DNA from: Clostridiales bacterium
Lineage (GTDB): Bacteria > Bacillota > Clostridia > UBA8921
DNA: 7,303 nt
Assembly (NCBI GenBank): GCA_003535395.1
Contig: DOHE01000222.1
Span: 455 to 7,757 of the forward strand
Reading direction: 5' to 3'
This document shows positions 1 to 4,939 of the stretch, piece by piece. Below the pieces are notes generated by a model. It was not told where the DNA came from. It saw only the letters and a list, made by a program, of their open reading frames with translations, and ran no database searches. Each line of letters starts with the position of its first letter. The first letter of the stretch is position 1. The position numbers were made by a program, and so were the translations under genes.

Positions 1-40
1 ATGAAAGGTTCAAAAATGCAAAAGGCGCATATGCGTTGCC

Positions 41-70
41 GGTGAAGGATTGTCACACCAATCCTTCACC
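41..70. repeat. Perfect 12-bp inverted repeat (hairpin)
   Basis: The arms at 41-52 (GGTGAAGGATTG) and 59-70 are perfect reverse complements separated by a 6-nt loop (TCACAC). The element directly abuts the next hairpin at 71-93. It has no T-tract of its own, so it may be an extra stem of a compound terminator or an intergenic repeat element. Its function is not shown by the sequence. Confidence 0.7.
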
Positions 71-93
71 AAAAAGTCACAAAGTGACTTTTT
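71..93. terminator. Bidirectional terminator-like hairpin
   Basis: AAAAAGTCAC (71-80), a 3-nt AAA loop, then GTGACTTTTT (84-93) form a perfect 10-bp stem. It has an A-tract on one side and a T-tract on the other, so it reads as an A-stem-T terminator on both strands. The GC core is only 5 bp, so it may be weak alone. It lies beyond the ars operon terminator and could insulate the operon from a gene to the left of the window. Confidence 0.55.
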
Positions 94-149
94 GCAGTGC
101 AATCATTATATAGAATACGGTGACGGGAATCAGTAGTATTTCTTTGGAC

Positions 150-176
150 ATAAAGAGAGGGAACCTGCCGGTTCCC
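150..176 (-). terminator. Rho-independent terminator of the ars operon
   Basis: On the minus strand GGGAACC (176-170), loop GGCA and GGTTCCC (165-159) form a 7-bp GC-rich stem, followed by TCTCTTTAT (158-150). It begins 39 nt after the DUF1540 stop codon, where the operon end is expected. The tail is T-rich but interrupted by C, so the strength is uncertain. Confidence 0.65.
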
Positions 177-215
177 CTGAAGGAGATCTGTTGCGGGAAT
201 TCTGTCCGCATGCGC

Positions 216-377
216 CTAATCGTGCATCCTGAATGTGGTGCAGCAGGTTTCATCACTGGATTCAGGGATGCTGTCATCCATCGGATTCACTTCCAGCTCA
301 TCTGCGTGGCACATCTTTTTGATATTATACATGCAGCTTTCCACATTGCATTTGACTACCATGGCATGTCCCGCCAT
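216..377 (-). CDS. DUF1540 domain Cys-rich miniprotein
   Basis: This 53-residue protein was read directly from the minus strand. It starts MAGHAMVVKCNVESCMYN and ends CCTTFRMHD. Cysteines lie at 10, 15, 23, 45 and 46. The CxxxxC-x2-N-x4-C spacing followed by an acidic linker and a late Cys before a TF motif matches the DUF1540 family, which is common in Firmicutes. The family has no assigned function; a small metal-binding fold is a reasonable inference. The start at 377 has a good ribosome binding site (AGGGGGTG, 6 nt upstream). A second in-frame Met at residue 6 is less well placed. The gene follows acr3 by 107 bp on the same strand and is followed by the operon terminator, so co-transcription with the ars genes is likely. 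A role in arsenic handling is inference from position and cysteine content only. Confidence 0.85.
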   Translation of the reverse strand: MAGHAMVVKCNVESCMYNIKKMCHADELEVNPMDDSIPESSDETCCTTFRMHD

Positions 378-393
378 CGCGTTCACCCCCTGT

Positions 394-453
394 CTAAGTT
401 TGGTAACAGGTAGTCTGCCCGCAGGCCTGGCATTTCATACAGAATACGTGCAT
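394..453 (-). CDS. Possible 19-residue Cys-rich peptide
   Basis: A short minus-strand reading frame gives MHVFCMKCQACGQTTCYQT, with cysteines spaced CxxCxxCxxxxC. It lies in the gap between acr3 and the DUF1540 gene. An AGG sits about 6 nt before the ATG, a weak ribosome binding site. A second ATG at 438 would give 14 residues starting MKCQACG. A 7-bp inverted repeat (432-438 with 452-458) spans the start codon. Four cysteines in 19 residues are unusual for chance, but the frame is so short that it could be spurious or the decayed end of a longer Cys-rich gene. I do not recognise a family. Confidence 0.25.
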   Translation of the reverse strand: MHVFCMKCQACGQTTCYQT

Positions 454-484
454 GAAATACCTGCCGTTTGGCGGGCCGGTCGAA

Positions 485-1582
485 TCATTTGAAATAAGGC
501 TGTGTCCGGTTGGCGATCCGGACCAGGATCAGCATGACCGGGACTTCGGTGAGCACCCCGACGATGGTGGCCAGGGCAGCCGGGGACTGGGTCCCGAACA
601 AAGAGATGGCGACAGCCACCGCCAGTTCGAAGAAGTTGGAGGCACCGATCATCCCTGCCGGTGCGGCAATTTCATAGGGCAGCTTCCATAGCCGACACCA
701 CCCGTAGGCGATGAAAAAAATCAGGAATGTCTGAATCACAAGAGGGACAGCGATCATCAGGATGTCCAGGGGTTGGGACAGGATCGTTTCCCCCTGGAAA
801 CTGAAGATGATAAGAAGTGTCAGCAGCAGCCCCAGGATGGTCACCCCGTTCCACCGGGGAAGAAACTGGCGGGTAAAATACGCCTCTCCCCGTCGCCGAA
901 TCATCAGGGACCGGGTGATGGCGCCGGCGGACAGCGGGATCACCACAAACAGGATAACAGAAAGGAACAGGGTGTCCCAGGGGACCATTATCTCTGAAAC
1001 ACCCAGCAGCAACGCCACGATGGGCACAAAAGCCACCAGGATGATCAAATCGTTCGTGGCAACCTGGACTACGGTATAGGCTGCATTCCCCCGGGTCAGG
1101 TGACACCACACGAACACCATGGCGGTACAGGGCGCGGCTCCGAGCAGCACAGCCCCGGCCAGATACTGCCTGGCGGTCTCTGCCGGCATGAAGTTTTTGA
1201 ATACCACATAAAAAAAGAAACTGGCGATGCCGAACATGGTAAAGGGCTTGATCAGCCAGTTGGTCACCCAGGTCACTACCAGCCCCCGCGGATTTTTTCG
1301 GATATTCCGGATGCTGGCGAAATCCACCTTCATCATCATGGGATAGATCATCAGCCAGATCAGTACCGCGATGGGAACAGATACCCGGGCATATTCAAAC
1401 CGGGAAAGGAATTCCGGTATTCCGGGCAGGAACCGCCCGATGGCTACGCCCGCTCCCATGCACAGGATCACCCAGACCGTCAGGTATTTTTCAAAAAATC
1501 CAATACCCTGTCTTTCCTGCATTCCCTGCATCCCCTGCATCCCCTGCATCTCCTGCATCTCCTGCTGCTTCTCAGTCTGCAT
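485..1582 (-). CDS. acr3: ACR3-family arsenite efflux permease
   Basis: This is a 365-residue integral membrane protein with about ten hydrophobic segments from residue 33 onward, the usual size for ACR3 once an extended N-terminus is allowed for. ACR3 carriers export As(III) from the cytoplasm using the proton motive force. Family hallmarks are visible: LLGAAPCTAMVFVW around 147-159 with Cys152, the essential TM4 cysteine of the family; TNDLIIL at 176-182; NFFELAVAVAI at 316-326 with Glu319, probably the conserved TM9 acid; and LTEVPVM near the end. The start at 1582 follows the DUF2703 stop by 4 nt, with an AAAGGGTGA ribosome binding site overlapping that stop, which suggests translational coupling. 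The first 25 residues are an odd Met-Gln-rich repeat (Met at 9, 12, 15, 18, 21) absent from ordinary ACR3 proteins. The family call is firm. Confidence 0.96.
   Translation of the reverse strand: MQTEKQQEMQEMQGMQGMQGMQERQGIGFFEKYLTVWVILCMGAGVAIGRFLPGIPEFLSRFEYARVSVPIAVLIWLMIYPMMMKVDFASIRNIRKNPRGLVVTWVTNWLIKPFTMFGIASFFFYVVFKNFMPAETARQYLAGAVLLGAAPCTAMVFVWCHLTRGNAAYTVVQVATNDLIILVAFVPIVALLLGVSEIMVPWDTLFLSVILFVVIPLSAGAITRSLMIRRRGEAYFTRQFLPRWNGVTILGLLLTLLIIFSFQGETILSQPLDILMIAVPLVIQTFLIFFIAYGWCRLWKLPYEIAAPAGMIGASNFFELAVAVAISLFGTQSPAALATIVGVLTEVPVMLILVRIANRTQPYFK
1517..1561. repeat. Five-copy 9-bp tandem repeat in the acr3 start region
   Basis: Five consecutive 9-bp units of the form CTGCATCCC or CTGCATCTC (plus strand) fill 1517-1561, with a degenerate sixth unit at 1562-1570. 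On the coding strand each unit reads ATG CAG GGN/GAN, giving the Met-Gln-Gly/Glu tract of the ACR3 N-terminus. Because the unit is 9 bp, copy-number change would keep the frame. Every unit also contains an in-frame ATG. Confidence 0.9.
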
Positions 1583-1586
1583 GAAA

Positions 1587-2315
1587 TCACCCTTTCCTGT
1601 TTTTCACTGCCTGGAAGAACCGGGCCAGGTTTTCCGGCAGCACATAAGGTTGCTGCGCATCTCTGCTCGCTGCTTCATCCGGTGCTGGCGGGTCGCCAGG
1701 CGAAGCCGATGGGTCGCCAGGCGAAGCCTCCGGATTTCCGTATACCGCTGAAAGGATGGCATTAATGATCATCGCTTTAGGCGGCTGAGTATACTCCTGT
1801 CCCTGGTAGACCCACGACCGGCAGTCCACATCCTCTCCGCACAGATCCCCGCAGCTCTCACACCGGCTTTCCTTCAGTTCCCCGCTGATGTCCCGGCCGT
1901 TGATGCGAAGGGTCGGCGAGCTGACAAACCGGTACTGTCTTGCCAGGTCTTCGGAATTGATCCGGACCTTGTTCACTGTTGCCGCAAATCCGGCCGCATT
2001 CAGGATCTCCTGCACCTCTGCCAGGGCATGATCCAGGGTATCTCCGGTGCCCACGCACCGGGTGCAGACCGTCAGATCCAGGTACAGGAAGTCGATGGTG
2101 ATCTTCTTTTTTACCTCCGTGCTGTCTGGGAGCGGGCGGGCTGTGGTCTCTGCGGAACCTCCGCAGCAGTCCCCGGATTTATCTTGTGATTCTGCACCGC
2201 TGCAGCAGCCGCCGCCCTTGCTGCCGGAAGCGCCCTTGGCCTCCGCGCCTCCGCAGCAGCCGCCGACACCGCCGCCGCTGCCCTGGACCTTGCTCTTCTT
2301 CCTGAATAAAAACAT
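1587..2315 (-). CDS. DUF2703 thioredoxin-like protein with three vicinal Cys pairs
   Basis: The protein is 242 residues long. Residues 1-65 form a Gly/Ser-rich, apparently disordered arm with three Cys-Cys pairs at 20-21, 37-38 and 50-51, each in a G/D-C-C-G/S-G setting. Residues 70-190 match DUF2703, a family often met in prokaryotic ars loci: DFLYLDLTVCTRC with a CxxC at 84-87, a helix, then RFVSSPTLRING at 129-140, whose Ser-Pro-Thr resembles the cis-Pro loop of thioredoxin folds. A second Cys cluster follows (C152, C155, C159, C165 in ESRCESCGDLCG and onward). Residues 194-220 are a Pro/Ala/Asp-rich linker with a duplicated ASPGDP unit, then a short helix. No signal peptide or membrane segment is seen, so it is probably cytoplasmic. 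The start is supported by GGGAGGAGG 8 nt upstream. The function is unproven; As(III) binding, transfer or thiol redox is inferred. Confidence 0.88.
   Translation of the reverse strand: MFLFRKKSKVQGSGGGVGGCCGGAEAKGASGSKGGGCCSGAESQDKSGDCCGGSAETTARPLPDSTEVKKKITIDFLYLDLTVCTRCVGTGDTLDHALAEVQEILNAAGFAATVNKVRINSEDLARQYRFVSSPTLRINGRDISGELKESRCESCGDLCGEDVDCRSWVYQGQEYTQPPKAMIINAILSAVYGNPEASPGDPSASPGDPPAPDEAASRDAQQPYVLPENLARFFQAVKNRKG
1690..1728. repeat. 21-bp tandem duplication in the DUF2703 gene
   Basis: An 18-nt sequence (GGGTCGCCAGGCGAAGCC on the plus strand) occurs at 1690-1707 and again at 1711-1728, a 21-bp period. It encodes the repeated ASPGDPS/ASPGDPP segment in the C-terminal linker. The reading frame is preserved. 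Confidence 0.9.
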
Positions 2316-2336
2316 ATTCGGATCCTCCTCCCGGAA

Positions 2337-3353
2337 CTATATCAGCAGACTACTGAAAATATTGAACAGATACCCGATGATAAGCATCCCCGCCAGCACG
2401 ACTCCCGCAAAGAGGACCAGCAGTTTCGTCCGGATCACTTTTTTAAGCAGGATCATGGAAGGCAGGGACAGGGCCGTCACCGCCATCATGAAGGAAAGCA
2501 CGGTCCCCAGACCTGCCCCTTTCGCCACCAGAGCTTCTGCGATGGGCAGCGTCCCAAAAATATCCGCATACATGGGAGCACCCACCAGGGTGGCCAACAG
2601 TACGGACCAAGCGTTATTTCCACCCAGCACCGCCAGGATGATCTCCTCCGGGATCCAGTTATGAATCACAGCCCCGACACCCACCCCCGCCAGCACATAC
2701 AGCCAGACCCGCTGGAAGATCTCCTTCACCTGATCCCGGGCGAACCGCAGCCGCTCCTGGCGGGTCGGTTCAGGTTGTTCCGGGCCGCATGCCCGATTGG
2801 CAAAAACAAAGGGCTCCACATATTTCTCCATCTTCATACGGCTGATGACCGTTCCCCCAAGAACGGCCAGGATCAGCCCCACCAGCACATACGCGATGGC
2901 GATCCGCCAGGTGAAGATGCTGGCCAGCAGCAGTACAGAAGCCAGATCCACCAGGGGCGAGGAAATCAGGAAGGAAAATGTGACCCCGATCGGCAGGCCG
3001 GCGCTGGTAAACCCGATAAACAGCGGTATGGAGGAGCATGAGCAAAAGGGCGTTACCGTTCCCAGCAGCGCGCCCAGGAGATTGGCCTGGATCCCATGGA
3101 ACCGTCCCAGAATGCTGCGGGTCCGTTCCGGTGGAAAAAAGCTCTGGACATAGGAAATCCCGAAAATCAGCAGGGAAAGCAGGATAAAAATCTTGATCAC
3201 ATCATAGATGAAAAAATGGATGCTGCCCCCCAGCCTCCCTGCCGTATCCAGGCCGAATCCCTGCTCTACTATTATCCGGATTGCATCTGACAGCCATTCC
3301 ATCCGGAGGAGCTGGTCATTCAGCCATGAAAATATACTGGATAATATACCCAT
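2337..3353 (-). CDS. arsP: ArsP-type (DUF318) permease
   Basis: This is a 338-residue polytopic membrane protein. It shows the family hallmark TPFCSCSSIPLFIGF at 101-115 (Cys104, Cys106), SSP at 131-133, and in the second half GAPMYADIFG at 258-267, consistent with the two-repeat fold of the ArsP_1/DUF318 permeases. A hydrophilic loop spans about 172-215. Characterised ArsP proteins export trivalent organoarsenicals such as methylarsenite and reduced roxarsone; other family members are annotated only as permeases, so substrate is inferred from the operon. The ATG lies 3 nt after the arsR stop, with the GGGGG of the arsR tail acting as ribosome binding site, so translation is probably coupled. 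The stop is 21 nt before the DUF2703 start. Family membership is firm; the symbol is moderately sure. Confidence 0.9.
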   Translation of the reverse strand: MGILSSIFSWLNDQLLRMEWLSDAIRIIVEQGFGLDTAGRLGGSIHFFIYDVIKIFILLSLLIFGISYVQSFFPPERTRSILGRFHGIQANLLGALLGTVTPFCSCSSIPLFIGFTSAGLPIGVTFSFLISSPLVDLASVLLLASIFTWRIAIAYVLVGLILAVLGGTVISRMKMEKYVEPFVFANRACGPEQPEPTRQERLRFARDQVKEIFQRVWLYVLAGVGVGAVIHNWIPEEIILAVLGGNNAWSVLLATLVGAPMYADIFGTLPIAEALVAKGAGLGTVLSFMMAVTALSLPSMILLKKVIRTKLLVLFAGVVLAGMLIIGYLFNIFSSLLI

Positions 3354-3356
3354 TAT

Positions 3357-3734
3357 CTACGCCCCCGTCTCTCCGGCCTCCCCCGTCTCTCCGGCCGCTC
3401 CCGGCCCGCACTGATGATCCGGATCCTGTTCCGGCTCCGCCGGGCTGTTCCTGCCTTTAGCCAGCTCTCCGAGAAAAGACTGCAGGGATAATATATTCTC
3501 CCGGTTCAGTGTGTACCGCATCCATGCCCCATCCCGCCTGCCGCTGACCAGTCCCGCTTCGGTCAGCAGATGCATATGGTAGGACAGCGTGGGCTGTGTG
3601 ATGTCGAAAGCCTCCAGGATCTTGCAGGCGCAGAGCTCTCCGCCTGGAGACAGCATCCTGAGGATCTGCATCCGGGTTTCATCCGCCATCGCCTTGAACG
3701 TCAGGATCTGCTTGATTTCCGGCAAATCGGCCAC
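3357..3734 (-). CDS. arsR: ArsR-family arsenic-responsive repressor
   Basis: This is a 125-residue winged-helix protein. FKAMADETRMQILRML (13-28) is the start of the ArsR domain, ELCACKIL (33-40) carries the As(III)-binding Cys35 and Cys37, ITQPTLSYHMHLLTEAGLV (45-63) is the DNA-recognition helix region, and GAWMRYTL (69-76) is the wing. The repressor binds its operator and is released by As(III)/Sb(III). The third cysteine of the R773 motif (CxCxxC) is replaced by Leu40; the only other cysteine is Cys109 in an extra Gly/Glu-rich tail of about 30 residues, which ends in a duplicated GEAGETG-type unit. The GTG at 3734 is the longest start (an in-frame TGA lies 8 codons upstream), but the ribosome binding site favours TTG at 3725, giving 122 residues. 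It is first gene of the ars operon. Confidence 0.95.
   Translation of the reverse strand: MADLPEIKQILTFKAMADETRMQILRMLSPGGELCACKILEAFDITQPTLSYHMHLLTEAGLVSGRRDGAWMRYTLNRENILSLQSFLGELAKGRNSPAEPEQDPDHQCGPGAAGETGEAGETGA
3362..3396. repeat. 18-bp-period tandem repeat at the 3' end of arsR
   Basis: CCCCCGTCTCTCCGGCC occurs at 3362-3378 and exactly again at 3380-3396, an 18-bp period. It encodes the repeated GETGEA segment of the ArsR tail and also supplies the G-rich stretch that serves as ribosome binding site for arsP. Confidence 0.9.
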
Positions 3735-3740
3735 CTCTTT
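3731..3740 (-). promoter_or_regulatory. arsR ribosome binding site favouring a TTG start
   Basis: AAAGAGGTGG (3740-3731 on the minus strand) is the only Shine-Dalgarno-like sequence near the arsR start. It overlaps the GTG codon at 3734, so it cannot serve it. It is 6-8 nt from the in-frame TTG at 3725, the normal spacing. Confidence 0.55.
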
Positions 3741-3759
3741 CGCTGTGCAGTGTCATGTC

Positions 3760-3779
3760 ATATAGAAAAATTTCTATAT
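3760..3779. promoter_or_regulatory. Probable ArsR operator palindrome
   Basis: ATATAGAAA (3760-3768), 2 nt, then TTTCTATAT (3771-3779) form a perfect 9-bp-arm palindrome. It lies immediately downstream of the -10 box and covers the expected transcription start, a typical ArsR-type operator position. An additional CATATAGA copy occurs at 3793-3800 in the promoter spacer, a possible second half-site in direct orientation with that at 3759-3766. Confidence 0.8.
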
Positions 3780-3781
3780 AT

Positions 3782-3810
3782 AGTATATGCAACATATAGA
3801 GAATTGTCAA
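3782..3810 (-). promoter_or_regulatory. Sigma-A promoter of the ars operon
   Basis: On the minus strand TTGACA (3810-3805), a 17-bp spacer and TATACT (3787-3782) give a near-consensus promoter. The predicted start, about 7 nt downstream near 3775, falls within the palindrome at 3760-3779 and leaves a leader of roughly 40-50 nt before arsR. Confidence 0.85.
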
Positions 3811-3837
3811 TATGCTGGCTGGGCGAGAGATTCTGAG

Positions 3838-4881
3838 CTAAACCAGCCCGCCGAAGCAGCAGTGAGCAATGATTTCATCATAGGATACCTTCAACAGTTC
3901 TGCACCACGCTGGATACTAATCTCATTCTCATTTACTGCCCTGTAAACCAGTTGCTCGAACAAAACCGGTTTTTCTTCTTTGATCCGGGCTGGTTCATTT
4001 TTTCTCCATCCTTCTTTGGAAGCCTGGATATAAAACCCTTTTTCAGCACCTGAATTTACTATGCCGCACAAACGAGCCCGTTTTACCAGCAGGAACATGG
4101 AAATACCATACTCCTGCGCAGTCATCAGCATATCACCGGCAACTGCAGTTCTGCGGACACCAAGTTCTCTGACGGCATCTAATTTCGGGAATAGGAAAGC
4201 GCCACTAATCGCAGTTGCAGTCTCCTCTATCATCGCATCCGGCATATCCTCCGGCCAATTGAACATCAGATGCGATAGTTCATGCGCAAGGGTCGACCGG
4301 CATCTTTCCGGCGTCATATTCTGATTGGTAATAATATATGGCCGTCCATTGATATCCCCGTTCATTCCTGAGAAACTGCTGCTGTCGATCCTGCAGGTAT
4401 AAATTAAAATCCCCTTGTTCTCCATTGCGCCGATCAGATCCTCTATTGGACCGTTCTCAGCGAATTTCAGATGCCGTCTCAGGGAAAGTGCATCCGCTTC
4501 AATTTTTCCTGAAAGCTTCAGCATCTGGCACTGGGGAGAGGCCGGCAGGAACTCGCCCCCCAAGACCTCCACAACGGTCATAAAACGATTGAAATATTCT
4601 TCTACAGATTCCTGCACATACTCCTGCTGTGCTGCGGTAAGTGCCGTGTTTTTCCTGAACTCTCCATGATGAAACACCAGGTTTTCATTGCGGACCGCAA
4701 GAAAGTCAGACACCCGGATATCAAGTTCTTTTGCCATCCGCCTCAGGATTTCCATATCCGGCTTCCGGTTCCCATTCTCATAGTTGGAAATAGCCATTGG
4801 GGAAACATGGATACGCTCCGCAAGGTCTTTTTTCGATATTGCCTTCCTTAGCCGATAGTATTTTAAGTTTTTGCTAAACAT
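3838..4881 (-). CDS. HTH (XRE) and ImmA/IrrE metallopeptidase fusion protein
   Basis: This is a 347-residue cytoplasmic protein. Residues 1-62 are a Cro/C1-type helix-turn-helix (AISKKDLAERIHVSPMAISNYENG region). After a linker, residues about 150-270 are an ImmA/IrrE (COG2856) zinc peptidase domain: LAHELSHLMF carries HExxH at 200-204 and EETATAISGAFLFP (219-232) supplies the third ligand. A tail with Cys341-Cys342 ends in HCCFGGLV. Such fusions regulate mobile elements, stress genes or toxin-antitoxin pairs, in some cases by cleaving a repressor; the target here is unknown. The start at 4881 is fixed by AGGAGGTGA 7 nt upstream. No partner gene follows: the stop is 28 bp from the arsR -35 box. 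The gene is visibly more AT-rich than the ars and ABC-F genes, suggesting separate origin. The domain call is firm, the role is not. Confidence 0.9.
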   Translation of the reverse strand: MFSKNLKYYRLRKAISKKDLAERIHVSPMAISNYENGNRKPDMEILRRMAKELDIRVSDFLAVRNENLVFHHGEFRKNTALTAAQQEYVQESVEEYFNRFMTVVEVLGGEFLPASPQCQMLKLSGKIEADALSLRRHLKFAENGPIEDLIGAMENKGILIYTCRIDSSSFSGMNGDINGRPYIITNQNMTPERCRSTLAHELSHLMFNWPEDMPDAMIEETATAISGAFLFPKLDAVRELGVRRTAVAGDMLMTAQEYGISMFLLVKRARLCGIVNSGAEKGFYIQASKEGWRKNEPARIKEEKPVLFEQLVYRAVNENEISIQRGAELLKVSYDEIIAHCCFGGLV

Positions 4882-4898
4882 GGACGTTCACCTCCTCG

Positions 4899-4934
4899 TT
4901 GATTATATTGTATCAAATTTAATCAAAAAGTAAA
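4899..4934 (-). promoter_or_regulatory. Promoter and possible operator of the XRE-ImmA gene
   Basis: On the minus strand TTTACT (4934-4929), a 16-bp spacer and TACAAT (4912-4907) make a plausible promoter upstream of the strong ribosome binding site. An inverted repeat TTGATTA (4899-4905) and TAATCAA (4920-4926), 14 nt apart, flanks the -10 box, with an extra TTGAT half-site between. This would suit autoregulation by the encoded HTH protein; that is inference. Confidence 0.55.
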
Positions 4935-4939
4935 CACAC

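Noticed and set aside
1..45. Short plus-strand frame MKGSKMQKAHMRCR from the window edge
   Set aside because: Only 14 codons with no context. It could be the tail of a gene to the left, but nothing shows it.
77..277. 66-codon minus-strand frame ending in a hydrophobic stretch (MSKEILLIPVTVFYIMIAL)
   Set aside because: It overlaps the DUF1540 gene in another frame and crosses the operon terminator. The internal ATG has no ribosome binding site. A small membrane peptide is possible but unsupported.
432..458. Inverted repeat in the acr3-DUF1540 gap as a terminator
   Set aside because: The stem is AT-rich with a 13-nt loop and no T-tract follows. It is treated as possible translational structure instead.
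1100..1765. 221-codon plus-strand open frame antisense to acr3 and DUF2703
   Set aside because: Low-complexity His/Pro-rich translation typical of a GC-rich gene read backwards. The opposite strand encodes clear ACR3 and DUF2703 proteins.
2047..2664. 205-codon plus-strand frame antisense to DUF2703 and arsP
   Set aside because: The translation is Pro/Ser-rich and mirrors the Gly/Cys arm and membrane segments of the real genes. No ribosome binding site or family motif is seen.
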